Shown piece by piece: positions 8,385-17,076 of a DNA stretch of 46,226 bases. Origin of the DNA: Aureitalea sp. L0-47 (GTDB lineage Bacteria > Bacteroidota > Bacteroidia > Flavobacteriales > Flavobacteriaceae); contig NZ_JAFMTQ010000019.1 of NCBI RefSeq assembly GCF_026126405.1, positions 1 through 46,226 of the forward strand, in the 5' to 3' direction. The notes below the pieces were generated by a model. The model saw nothing but the letters and a program-made list of their open reading frames with translations, ran no database searches and was not told the DNA's origin. The translations under genes and the position numbers were made by a program. The stretch's first letter is position 1, and each line of letters opens with the position of its first letter.

Positions 8385-11153
8385 TTAGTTCTTCAATTTA
8401 TCATCCTTGGAGACTTCTAGCATATTCTTAAAGTCACCAGCGTTTACAACTGTCCATTCGGTGATTGGTTTGAAGTATTTTTTGATAATCGCATTGACAT
8501 CTTCAACGGTGAGTTTTTTCACCTTTTCTTCTATTCCTTTTTGGAACATCATATCGCGCTCGAAGAAAATATTGTTGTTGATGGCACTTGCTAATTCATT
8601 ATCCTTAGCTCGTCCAACTGCTTGTGCTTCCACCCAACCATTAATGGCATTGTCTAATTCTTCCTGGGTGATACCGTCGGCTATGAACCTATCGATCTCC
8701 TCCTTGAATCCCAGCTGAACTTTATCTTCATTGTCAGGTGCGTAGATAGCATATATAGACATTGATGAGTTTTTCTCTTTATTACTATCGTCTACGGTCA
8801 CGTCTCCTCCGGCTCCATAGCTCACACCATCTTTCTGACGCAGGCGTTCCGCTATCCTCGAATTTAAAAATCCTCCACCAAAGATGGAACCTGCGATTTG
8901 CAAGGCTGGATAATCATCATTGTACTGATTGCATTCAAACGTCAAGGTTCCAACGGTAATAGCATTTTTCTTGTCCGGTGTCTTGATCTTTTCGTTTGCT
9001 GGTTTAACGGGATGGAAATTCTGAGGAATCTGTGTGAATGGCTTATCCGACTTGAAACCTGAAAATTCTGTATCAAAGAAATTCTTTAGCTTTTCTTCAT
9101 CGTAGTTACCAATGGCAATCACTGTCGCGTTATTGGATATTCCGTAAAAGTCGGAATGATATTTCTTCATATCCTCGATAGTAACTGCCTTTATTGCTTC
9201 TTCTCTCTCCTCTGTGGTCATATTGTATAAGGGGTGCCCTTTAGGGTAATTCTGGTTAATTTGTCCCATTCGAACAGATGCCTGGTATCCTGGTTCACTT
9301 TTATTCATTTCAATATTTGCCAGGTCCTGTACACGTATCTTTTCCAGTTCTTCCTCAGGGAAGGCGGGATTTTTCAACATATCCGCTGCCAATGCCAGGG
9401 TTTCCATCAGGTTTTCTTCTTTCGAATTTATATAAGTAAATATTTTGCCGTTGTTTCCACCGAAATAAATGGAAGACTTCAATTCGCTTAATTTATCTTC
9501 GATCTCCTGCCGTGTTTTGGTTTTAGTTCCTTTGTTCAGCATACTGGCGACATAGGATGCCGTCATTCCCTTGTTCATAAGATCGTCAACCGTTCCGTTT
9601 CGCATGGCGAAATTCAAATAAACCGTCTTACCTCGGTTGTCTTTTTTGATCAAGCCATAGTCTATACCGCTCTTTTCCCATTTGCCCTGCTCCAGGCGTT
9701 GTTGAATGTTATCATAGGAAACATCAAAGGCTTCTCCGGCGGCATATCCTTCACGGCCTTTGTAGTTGGCCACTAACTCGTCCAATCCATCTGTATGAGG
9801 AATTCCAACCCTGACCGGGTTTTTGGTAGGAACAAATCTTCCTACGGTGCGGTTGGTTGGAATAAAATATTTTTTTAAGGCATTGTTTATCTGTTCTAAA
9901 GTAGCTTCCTCTACCCTGTCACGGTGTATAAATGCCAATCGCCAATCACCAGCACCAATAAACTCACTCATATAGGTTCCCAGATAGGAAGAATTACGGA
10001 ATATCTCGTCCATCTCTTTCAGCAAATTAGCTTTGGCTCGTTTTAATTCTTCTTGTGTGATTGGGTTATCCTTTAGTTCATCGAATAATGTCAACATCGT
10101 CTTTTCAGCCTCTTCATACGATTTCTCCGAAGGAATATCCATATTGAAATACATAAACGATGGCTCTTTGGTAAATGGTGCAAACGACCAAATAGACGAA
10201 GCTTTCTGAGAATCGATCAGGGCTTTGTAAAGTCTGCCCGAAGGTTGATCCGTCAGCACATTTTCAATGATAGACAAGGCAGCATAGTCTTCATGAGACC
10301 CGGCCGGTGTGTGATAAAGAGCCGCCATCACCTGAAGGTCCCCTACTCTTTCCAATTTTACCATTCGCTCCCCGTCTTGCGGAGGTTCAATAGTAGGAAC
10401 ATCCCTGAGCGGTAGGGGTGGGTTTTTAAGTGGACCGAACTTCTTCTGAACCAATTCCAGGGTTTTGTTCTTATCGAATTTACCGGTGATCATTAGCACC
10501 GCATTATCCGGACGATAGTATTTCTTGTAGAAAGCTTTCAGGTTATCAATAGGTACACGTTCAATGTCGGATCGATTACCAATAGTGGATTGTCCGTAAT
10601 TGTGCCAAAGGAAGGACGCGCTTATCACTTGCTTCATAAGTACATTGGTAGGTGAATTCTCGCCTGCTTCGAATTCGTTTCTCACTACCGAAAACTCAGA
10701 TTCGAGGTCTTTTTTGGCGATATAGGAATTTACCATCCTGTCGGCTTCCAGGTCCAGGGCCCAATCGAGGTTTTCATCGGTTGCATTGAAGGTTTCAAAG
10801 TAATTGGTCCTGTCGTACCAGGTGGTGCCATTAGGCCGCGCCCCATGAGAGGTGAGTTCCTGTGGAATATCCGGGTGGTTGGGTGTCCCCTTGAAAACAA
10901 GGTGCTCCAGAAGGTGAGCCATACCTTTTTCTCCATATCCTTCGTGGCGTGAACCCACTTTATAGGTGATGTTCACCGTGATGGTCTGGGCCGAATTATC
11001 AGGGAACAACAATACTTTTAATCCATTGTCAAGCTGATATTCAGTAATACCTTCTACCGAGGCGGTTTGCTTTATTTGAGCGTAGGACACAAATGAAGCA
11101 ATGAATAGCGTGATTAGAAATATTCGATTGATTGTCTTGAAGTTAGCTTTCAT
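8385..11153 (-). CDS. Secreted M16 (pitrilysin/insulinase) zinc metallopeptidase
   Basis: This is a 922-residue tandem M16 protein with a cleavable signal peptide (hydrophobic stretch ending near VSYAQ, residue 26). The inverted zinc motif HLLEH is at 80-84 in GMAHLLEHLVFKG, with the downstream acidic ligand region VVRNEFEAGEN. The second, non-catalytic half carries RLRQKDGVSYGAGG, the Arg/Tyr substrate-binding segment of the family. Such single-chain proteins form a clamshell and degrade peptides in the periplasm. The start at 11153 gives a good signal peptide. It stands alone, convergent with the mutase genes. Confidence 0.93.
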   Translation of the reverse strand: MKANFKTINRIFLITLFIASFVSYAQIKQTASVEGITEYQLDNGLKVLLFPDNSAQTITVNITYKVGSRHEGYGEKGMAHLLEHLVFKGTPNHPDIPQELTSHGARPNGTTWYDRTNYFETFNATDENLDWALDLEADRMVNSYIAKKDLESEFSVVRNEFEAGENSPTNVLMKQVISASFLWHNYGQSTIGNRSDIERVPIDNLKAFYKKYYRPDNAVLMITGKFDKNKTLELVQKKFGPLKNPPLPLRDVPTIEPPQDGERMVKLERVGDLQVMAALYHTPAGSHEDYAALSIIENVLTDQPSGRLYKALIDSQKASSIWSFAPFTKEPSFMYFNMDIPSEKSYEEAEKTMLTLFDELKDNPITQEELKRAKANLLKEMDEIFRNSSYLGTYMSEFIGAGDWRLAFIHRDRVEEATLEQINNALKKYFIPTNRTVGRFVPTKNPVRVGIPHTDGLDELVANYKGREGYAAGEAFDVSYDNIQQRLEQGKWEKSGIDYGLIKKDNRGKTVYLNFAMRNGTVDDLMNKGMTASYVASMLNKGTKTKTRQEIEDKLSELKSSIYFGGNNGKIFTYINSKEENLMETLALAADMLKNPAFPEEELEKIRVQDLANIEMNKSEPGYQASVRMGQINQNYPKGHPLYNMTTEEREEAIKAVTIEDMKKYHSDFYGISNNATVIAIGNYDEEKLKNFFDTEFSGFKSDKPFTQIPQNFHPVKPANEKIKTPDKKNAITVGTLTFECNQYNDDYPALQIAGSIFGGGFLNSRIAERLRQKDGVSYGAGGDVTVDDSNKEKNSSMSIYAIYAPDNEDKVQLGFKEEIDRFIADGITQEELDNAINGWVEAQAVGRAKDNELASAINNNIFFERDMMFQKGIEEKVKKLTVEDVNAIIKKYFKPITEWTVVNAGDFKNMLEVSKDDKLKN

Positions 11154-11324
11154 TTTTTATTGAAGTTGATGTTACCGATTAAAATTACACCAAAGACAAA
11201 AAAAGTCTAAATGAAAAGCGTTAAAAGTGTGTTAAGCAGGATTATACTGACAAAACCGTGGATTTATCCAACATACTTATTTCTGAAGTTATTCTTTTCT
11301 GAAAGAAATATATACATTAGTCAG

Positions 11325-11861
11325 ATGGAATATGTTATTACAACCGAGCGCCTGGGATTACGCAATTGGAAAATTTCAGACGAAAAACCCTTTGCTGAAA
11401 TGTGCGCGGATTCTGAAGTTATGAAGCATTTTCCTAAAGTACTTGCCAGGGACGAATCCATAGCTCTAATCCGAAGGCTACAGGCGCATTTTGAACTTTA
11501 CGGTTATTGTTATTTTGCAGTCGATCTTTGGGAAACCGGAGAGTTCATTGGCTTCATAGGGCTTGCAAATCAAAACTGGGAAAGTGAATACACACCTTGT
11601 GTCGATATTGGCTGGCGAATGAAACGTTCTGCCTGGGGAAAGGGCTATGCCACCGAAGGGGCCATGGCCTGCATCGAGGCTGCGAAAGACAAATTCGGTA
11701 TTGATGAAGTACTGGCTTTCGCAACGGATACAAACATCGGTTCACAAAAAGTGATGCAAAAGATCGGGATGAAGAAGATCGGAACTGTTCAGCATCCCCA
11801 AATAGAGGGAGATCCCAGATTTAAGCATTGTGTAGTTTATAAATCTATTATGCAAGCATAA
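11325..11861 (+). CDS. GNAT-family N-acetyltransferase (RimJ-like)
   Basis: From the ATG at 11325 the product is 178 residues, the usual length of the Acetyltransf_3 / RimJ-RimL subgroup. It begins ITTERLGLRNW. It has the acceptor/CoA region GFIGLANQNWE, then DIGWRMKRSAWGKGYATEGA, which contains the GKGYATE variant of the R/Q-x-x-G-x-G/A acetyl-CoA loop, and the C-terminal NIGSQKVMQKIGMKKIG. An in-frame ATG at 11211 would add 38 residues of no domain character, so I did not use it. The substrate is unknown; relatives acetylate protein N-termini or small amines. Confidence 0.85.
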   Translation: MEYVITTERLGLRNWKISDEKPFAEMCADSEVMKHFPKVLARDESIALIRRLQAHFELYGYCYFAVDLWETGEFIGFIGLANQNWESEYTPCVDIGWRMKRSAWGKGYATEGAMACIEAAKDKFGIDEVLAFATDTNIGSQKVMQKIGMKKIGTVQHPQIEGDPRFKHCVVYKSIMQA

Positions 11862-11907
11862 TAATTTTGATTTATTCCGTACTTTTATCATTCTTAAAAT
11901 TCAATTC

Positions 11908-12789
11908 ATGGATCTTCATGCTAAAATGCTTCGCGATGACGCACTCAAAGGAAAAACAATAGTTGTTACCGGCGGGGGTAGCGGACTCGGAAAATCGATG
12001 ACGACCTACTTTCTGGAACTAGGTGCCAACGTAGTGATCACTTCACGTAACCTGGAAAAACTGGAAACGGTGAAGGCAGAACTGGAGGCCCAAACGGGTG
12101 GAAAGGTCTTGGCTGTGCAATGTGATGTTCGTCACTACGACCAGGTGGAGGCCTTGCTGGAAGCTTCTGTAAAGGAATTTGGCTCCGTGGATGTACTTCT
12201 GAATAATGCCGCGGGTAATTTTATATCTCCTACCGAAAGATTATCGGCCAACGCCTTCGACACTATCATTGACATTGTTCTTAAAGGAACAAAGAATTGT
12301 ACGCTGGCATTTGGTAAGCATTGGATCGAGAAGAAGGAAACTAACAAAGTCGTGCTCAACATTGTCACCACTTACGCCTGGACCGGATCTGCCTATGTAG
12401 TACCTAGTGCCACCGCTAAGGCTGGAGTATTGGCTATGACTCGCTCATTGGCAGTTGAATGGGCCAAATACGGTATGCGTTTTAATGCCATCGCGCCAGG
12501 CCCCTTCCCTACCAAAGGAGCCTGGGACCGACTATTACCTGGAGAACTAAAAGAAAAATTCGACCCTGCTAAGAAAGTGCCGGTAAAACGTGTAGGTGAA
12601 CACCAGGAACTGGCGAATCTCGCGGCCTATATGGTATCCGACTTCTCCTCATACCTCAATGGAGAGGTTATCACCATAGACGGCGGAGAATGGCTTAAAG
12701 GCGCAGGACAAATGAACCTACTGGAAGAAGTACCACAACAAATGTGGGATATGCTGGAAGCGATGATCCGCTCTAAGAAAAAGTCCTAG
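11908..12789 (+). CDS. SDR oxidoreductase, 2,4-dienoyl-CoA reductase type
   Basis: This 293-residue short-chain dehydrogenase/reductase has the NADP(H)-binding loop TGGGSGLG at 21-28 and NNAAGNF at 99-105. Its active-site region (TTYAWTG then VPSATAKAG) closely follows mitochondrial 2,4-dienoyl-CoA reductase. The four residues used by that enzyme all have counterparts here: Asn104, Tyr156, Ser167 and Lys171. Note that this Tyr lies 15 residues before the Lys rather than in a standard YxxxK. The expected role is reduction of 2,4-dienoyl-CoA during oxidation of unsaturated fatty acids. The C-terminus (NLAAYMVSDFSSYLNGEVITIDGGEW) is standard SDR. Its stop codon overlaps that of the convergent gene at 12786. 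Confidence 0.85.
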   Translation: MDLHAKMLRDDALKGKTIVVTGGGSGLGKSMTTYFLELGANVVITSRNLEKLETVKAELEAQTGGKVLAVQCDVRHYDQVEALLEASVKEFGSVDVLLNNAAGNFISPTERLSANAFDTIIDIVLKGTKNCTLAFGKHWIEKKETNKVVLNIVTTYAWTGSAYVVPSATAKAGVLAMTRSLAVEWAKYGMRFNAIAPGPFPTKGAWDRLLPGELKEKFDPAKKVPVKRVGEHQELANLAAYMVSDFSSYLNGEVITIDGGEWLKGAGQMNLLEEVPQQMWDMLEAMIRSKKKS

Positions 12790-13940
12790 TTAAGATAATT
12801 AGTCGATTGAAGGTGCTCATCCATCTCCCTGTCGTACACATACATAAACAGCACTGCCATCATATCCCTAAATTCATCCGAAGGATTGTTTGTAAGTAAT
12901 TGTAATTCATATTGGTGATCGACGTAGATGGGAATCCCTTCAACACTTGAATAGGAAGAAACGTTTTTGAGTCCGATCTTCTCCTCGTAATTCTCGCATT
13001 CGATGGTGTACACCTCCTTATCGGCAGTTAGATCGTAGAGTGTAAATCGCTGGGCATCGGGATGCAAGTGAGCAGTCATGGCATGAATAGTTGTATCCTC
13101 TTCAAAGTGAAGTTGATAAGTAACGTCGAATTTGTAGAGGTGTTCTCCCTTAGGTAGTACCCAATGGCCTGCTAATCGAACACCTTCGGCATCTGGGAAT
13201 GAATGATTTTTAAGATCCAGCGGTAAGCAAAGATTAGGATCGTCGCTTCGCTCCGGGTGATCGGGGTTATCACGGTTGAAATCCTGTAGCAGTACCAGGG
13301 CTTTAGGAACCAATGGTTTTAACTGTTTTTCGGCAGGTTCGATTCTAAATTCAATATTATGCTTCACTTTGAAGAAGGCGTCCTCAATATTGTGATTCAG
13401 AGTACGGGAAGCGATGATAAATGCATCTTTGCCTGTTATGGGAAAGCCAAATCCTTCCGGAAAATTAACTTCATTAATACCATTGGATAAAGTACCCAGC
13501 CTGGGATATCGAACATTAATGCGCTTTGGAAGTTTTAGATTCTGGTAATGAATCCCACTAGAGAAATCGATATTGGTATGGCAAAGAAAATCATTGTTGT
13601 GTTCGTAAGTTCCCTCCCTAAACACCTCAGTCTTAAAACCCGTGATCCATTTTAAATTGTCGTCTTCGGGATTCAATTCCAGATTGAGTATGGCCTGGGG
13701 GCCATCCATGGATTGGTAAATGTTATCCACGAGCAGATCGGGAGACTCCAGTGCAATAGTGCTATCGGAATGTGAAATTTCCCAATCGTGATCAATAATC
13801 CGAAGGCCGTGCAGTAATGTAGTCTTTACAATCGCTTTATGGCGATTGGATAGTTGAGCGTACCAGATTCCTCCGGCAATGATTCCGAAGAGAACAATGC
13901 CAGCAATTATCTTAGGGCGGAATAAACTTTTCAACTTCAT
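12786..13940 (-). CDS. Membrane-anchored PHM-like (copper monooxygenase fold) protein, function unknown
   Basis: From the ATG at 13940 this gives 384 residues. An N-terminal membrane helix (about 10-28) anchors a large extracytoplasmic region. I recognise no named family with certainty, but the pattern resembles peptidylglycine alpha-hydroxylating monooxygenase. There is a CHT motif (His121), a His183 about 62 residues later in a strand ending LNHN, an HLH pair (291, 293), and a methionine about 67 residues further on in SDEFRDMM (360/361). Spacings in PHM are about 64 and 70. A longer frame from 13991 adds 17 residues before the helix and is less likely. It is divergent from parA. Function and copper binding are inferences. 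Confidence 0.6.
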   Translation of the reverse strand: MKLKSLFRPKIIAGIVLFGIIAGGIWYAQLSNRHKAIVKTTLLHGLRIIDHDWEISHSDSTIALESPDLLVDNIYQSMDGPQAILNLELNPEDDNLKWITGFKTEVFREGTYEHNNDFLCHTNIDFSSGIHYQNLKLPKRINVRYPRLGTLSNGINEVNFPEGFGFPITGKDAFIIASRTLNHNIEDAFFKVKHNIEFRIEPAEKQLKPLVPKALVLLQDFNRDNPDHPERSDDPNLCLPLDLKNHSFPDAEGVRLAGHWVLPKGEHLYKFDVTYQLHFEEDTTIHAMTAHLHPDAQRFTLYDLTADKEVYTIECENYEEKIGLKNVSSYSSVEGIPIYVDHQYELQLLTNNPSDEFRDMMAVLFMYVYDREMDEHLQSTNYLN

Positions 13941-14076
13941 CAGGTACTTCTTAAAGGCTAAGATACGCAATAGACTGAGACAAACGGACACACTAATTGT
14001 TCACTTTCTGTTAACAAAATTGATTTCGATTCCCCGTAATTAATCGTATTTTTAGTGCTTAATTTCAACAAACCTA

Positions 14077-14841
14077 ATGGGTAAAATAATTGCTGTCGCA
14101 AACCAGAAAGGAGGCGTGGGTAAGACCACTACATCGGTAAACCTCGCCGCTTCACTGGGAGTATTGGAGAAAAAGGTGCTATTGATTGATGCAGATCCCC
14201 AGGCAAATGCTACTTCGGGGCTGGGAATTGATGTGGAAAATGTGCAGCATGGAACCTACCATCTCATAGAACACACTGTTTCAGCAAAAGATGCCATAGT
14301 ACAGACTTCCTCTCCAAATCTTGATCTTATTCCGGCCCATATAGACCTTGTGGCCATAGAGATCGAGCTCGTGGATAAGGACAATCGCGAATACATGCTG
14401 AAAACTGCCATTCGTGAATTAAAGGAGGATTACGACTATATCCTGATCGATTGTGCGCCATCTCTTGGGCTGCTTACCCTGAATGCACTTACTGCGGCAG
14501 ATTCGGTTATAATTCCCATCCAGTGTGAATATTTCGCGCTGGAAGGCCTTGGCAAGCTTCTGAATACTGTAAAGAGCGTTCAAAAGATACACAATCCTGA
14601 ACTCGACATTGAAGGTTTGTTACTCACTATGTACGACTCTAGGTTACGACTCTCAAACCAGGTTGTGGATGAAGTAAAAAAGCACTTCGATGAAATGGTT
14701 TTTAAAACAATCATTCAGAGGAATGTCCGTTTAAGTGAAGCACCCAGCTTTGGTGAAAGCATAATTAGTTATGACGCCAGTAGTAAAGGTGCCAATAATT
14801 ACTTAAGTTTGGCAGAGGAATTAATAGAAAAATCCGCATAA
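14077..14841 (+). CDS. parA: Chromosome partitioning ATPase ParA
   Basis: This is a 254-residue ParA/Soj ATPase that drives segregation of the chromosomal origin together with ParB. The deviant Walker A motif KGGVGKTT is at 11-18, DADPQANATSGLG follows near residue 40, and the Walker B-like strand is YILIDCAPSLG. The later PIQCEYFALEGL and SEAPSFGESIISYD are characteristic of chromosomal ParA. It heads a plus-strand operon; parB starts 6 nt after its stop. Confidence 0.98.
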   Translation: MGKIIAVANQKGGVGKTTTSVNLAASLGVLEKKVLLIDADPQANATSGLGIDVENVQHGTYHLIEHTVSAKDAIVQTSSPNLDLIPAHIDLVAIEIELVDKDNREYMLKTAIRELKEDYDYILIDCAPSLGLLTLNALTAADSVIIPIQCEYFALEGLGKLLNTVKSVQKIHNPELDIEGLLLTMYDSRLRLSNQVVDEVKKHFDEMVFKTIIQRNVRLSEAPSFGESIISYDASSKGANNYLSLAEELIEKSA

Positions 14842-14847
14842 GTTTTT

Positions 14848-15750
14848 ATGGCGAAAGCGACGAAAAAACAAGCTCTGGGCCGAGGCCTTTCAGCGCTGCT
14901 GAAAGACCCTGCCAACGATATCCAGTCTGTTGAAGACAAAAACGCCGATAAGGTTGTTGGAAATATCGTTGAGCTTGAGCTGGCCAGTATCGAGGTGAAT
15001 CCATTCCAGCCAAGGACGAGTTTTAATGAGGAAACCTTGAGAGAGTTGGCTTCTTCCATACGTGAATTAGGCGTCATCCAACCCATTACCGTTCGCAAGC
15101 TGGGTTTCAACAAATACCAGTTGGTGAGTGGTGAGCGCAGATTTCGTGCTTCCAAGCTTATAGGTCTCGAAACCATACCTGCATACATCCGCATTGCCAA
15201 CGACCAGGAATCCCTGGAAATGGCGCTGGTTGAGAACATTCAACGGCAGGACCTGGATCCTATAGAGATCGCCTTATCCTATCAACGGCTCATCGAAGAA
15301 ATACAGGTAACCCAGGAAGCCTTGAGCGATCGAGTTGGTAAGAATCGCTCCACCATCGCTAATTATTTACGACTTCTGAAATTGGATCCCATTATCCAAA
15401 CCGGTATGCGGGATGGGTTTATTTCCATGGGACATGGACGGGCTCTGATAAATGTTGACAATACTGATACACAGCTGGACATTTACGAAAAGATACTCAG
15501 CAATAAGCTTTCCGTTAGGGAGACTGAAGCTATGGTACGAGCGCTAAAGGCGCCATCCACTACCACAACCAAGGCCGCTTCGAAAGCAATTCCTTCTTAT
15601 GCACTGGACGCAAAAAATGAACTTTCCGAGTTCCTTAACAGCAAGGTCCAGGTGAAAGTCTCAGGCAAAGGAAACGGGCAGTTTGTTGTACCTTTTGCCA
15701 ATAAAGAAGAATTCCTCCGAATACTGAATCGCATAAAAGGTGAAAAGTAG
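14848..15750 (+). CDS. parB: Chromosome partitioning protein ParB
   Basis: This 300-residue protein binds parS sites and spreads as a CTP-dependent clamp. It opens with the lysine-rich GLGRGLSALL-type segment (here ALGRGLSALLKD). The ParB/Srx CTPase domain follows with IEVNPFQPRTSF, GVIQPITVRK and SGERRFRAS. Then come the ENIQRQDLDPIEIA helix and the helix-turn-helix (TQEALSDRVGKNRSTIANYLRLLKL, MGHGRALI). The C-terminus is a short dimerisation region. Its 3' end overlaps the next gene by 11 nt. No convincing parS site was found in the window. Confidence 0.98.
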   Translation: MAKATKKQALGRGLSALLKDPANDIQSVEDKNADKVVGNIVELELASIEVNPFQPRTSFNEETLRELASSIRELGVIQPITVRKLGFNKYQLVSGERRFRASKLIGLETIPAYIRIANDQESLEMALVENIQRQDLDPIEIALSYQRLIEEIQVTQEALSDRVGKNRSTIANYLRLLKLDPIIQTGMRDGFISMGHGRALINVDNTDTQLDIYEKILSNKLSVRETEAMVRALKAPSTTTTKAASKAIPSYALDAKNELSEFLNSKVQVKVSGKGNGQFVVPFANKEEFLRILNRIKGEK

Positions 15751-16336
15751 GCTCGTATATATCCTATTCATACTCTCGGCAACTTCGATCTTCGCTCAAA
15801 CCACAGATTCCCTGAATGTTTCGAGGGAAGAAGTCCTTGTAGTGCGCGATTCTGTAACCACTAAACAGGTGTATGATCCCCTTGCTCCTTCCAGGGCAGC
15901 TTTCTATTCTGCAGTTTTGCCAGGCTTGGGACAAGCCTACAACAAAAAATACTGGAAGATACCAATCATATATGCCGGGATGGCTACCGGGGTCTACTTT
16001 TATATCCAAAACGATAATGATTACGATCGATTTCGCAATGCTTACAAACGAAGACTTGCCGGCTTTACTGACGATGAATTCTACGGTAATGGAGACTCTC
16101 CGGTGATATCTGATGAACGATTGATAGACGCTCAACGATCCGCTCAACGTAATAAAGATGTAAGCATCATTGTCTCTCTCGCCTTTTACCTGGTAAATAT
16201 CATCGATGCTAATGTCGATGCGCATCTTAGTCAGTATAATGTGAGCGACGATCTTACTTTGAGTCCGAATCTTTATGTAGATCCGTTGAGTGCACAGGCA
16301 AATTACGGATTGTCCTTTAAACTGAATCTCAAATGA
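15740..16336 (+). CDS. DUF5683 membrane protein
   Basis: This 198-residue protein starts at a GTG inside the end of parB. A signal peptide (cleavage probably after IFAQ) is followed by PSRAAFYSAVLPGLGQAYNKKYWKIPIIYAGM, the hallmark of the Bacteroidota family DUF5683, and a second hydrophobic stretch (VSIIVSLAFYLVNIIDANVDAHL). Function is unknown. The family sits between parB and dapB in many flavobacteria, which suggests cotranscription rather than a shared task. The 3' end overlaps dapB by 4 nt (ATGA). Confidence 0.88.
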   Translation: MKSRLVYILFILSATSIFAQTTDSLNVSREEVLVVRDSVTTKQVYDPLAPSRAAFYSAVLPGLGQAYNKKYWKIPIIYAGMATGVYFYIQNDNDYDRFRNAYKRRLAGFTDDEFYGNGDSPVISDERLIDAQRSAQRNKDVSIIVSLAFYLVNIIDANVDAHLSQYNVSDDLTLSPNLYVDPLSAQANYGLSFKLNLK

Positions 16337-17031
16337 AAATTGCACTTCTTGGCTACGGTAAAATGGGTAAGACTATCGAAGCACTGGTAAAAGAAGCAGG
16401 GTATGAGGTAGTGTATACCTCAGACAAAGATCTTGAACGGGGAGTCTTTAAAGAGGCAGATGTAGCCATTGAATTCTCTACTCCGGAGGCAGCATTTGAG
16501 AATATTCAGAAGTGTTTGAAGGAAGGAATTCCCGTGGTGAGTGGTACAACCGGATGGTTGGACAAATACGATGAAGTGCTAAAACTATGTGAAGACCGTA
16601 ACGGAAGTTTTATCTATGCGTCCAATTTCAGCATTGGGGTAAACCTCTTTTTCGGTTTGAATGAATATCTTGCAAAGCAGATGAAACAGCGATCCGAATA
16701 CGATGTTCGGATTTCAGAAACACATCATACCCAAAAGAAGGATGCTCCCAGCGGCACGGCGATTACGCTTGTTGAGGATATACTCGAAAACCTGGGGTAC
16801 AGCAATTGGTTTTTAGAAGGTACTACAGGAGACGGAGTTCCCATAAAAGCCAGGCGAGAGGGCGATGTGAAAGGAATTCACGAGATCGAATATCGTTCGG
16901 AAGTTGATAAAATCAGCATCCGTCATGAAGCGTTCAATAGAGACGGATTTGCTCGAGGAGCATTGTTGGCGGCCGAATGGCTTCAGAATAAAAAAGGAGT
17001 TTTCAGCATGAAAGATGTGCTGGGATTATAA
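16333..17031 (+). CDS. dapB: 4-hydroxy-tetrahydrodipicolinate reductase
   Basis: DapB reduces the dihydrodipicolinate-level intermediate in the diaminopimelate/lysine pathway, feeding peptidoglycan and lysine. The 232-residue protein has the N-terminal nucleotide loop GYGKMGKTI (7-15), VVSGTTGW, SNFSIGVNLFF, the substrate-binding ETHHTQKKDAPSGTA, and RHEAFNRDGFARGAL near the end. It is slightly short compared with proteobacterial DapB (about 270) but normal for Bacteroidota. The start overlaps the upstream stop, indicating translational coupling. Confidence 0.97.
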   Translation: MKIALLGYGKMGKTIEALVKEAGYEVVYTSDKDLERGVFKEADVAIEFSTPEAAFENIQKCLKEGIPVVSGTTGWLDKYDEVLKLCEDRNGSFIYASNFSIGVNLFFGLNEYLAKQMKQRSEYDVRISETHHTQKKDAPSGTAITLVEDILENLGYSNWFLEGTTGDGVPIKARREGDVKGIHEIEYRSEVDKISIRHEAFNRDGFARGALLAAEWLQNKKGVFSMKDVLGL

Positions 17032-17076
17032 AACAACAACATTAGAGGGAAAATTTCCTTCTGAAAAGGATACAAA

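Noticed and set aside
11211-11324. N-terminal extension of the GNAT protein from an upstream ATG
   Set aside because: The extra 38 residues are hydrophobic/basic without domain match, and the family normally starts at the ATG at 11325.
15764-16345. 193-codon open frame antisense to the DUF5683 gene
   Set aside because: The plus-strand gene has a family match and overlapping operon ends; the antisense frame shows no features of its own.
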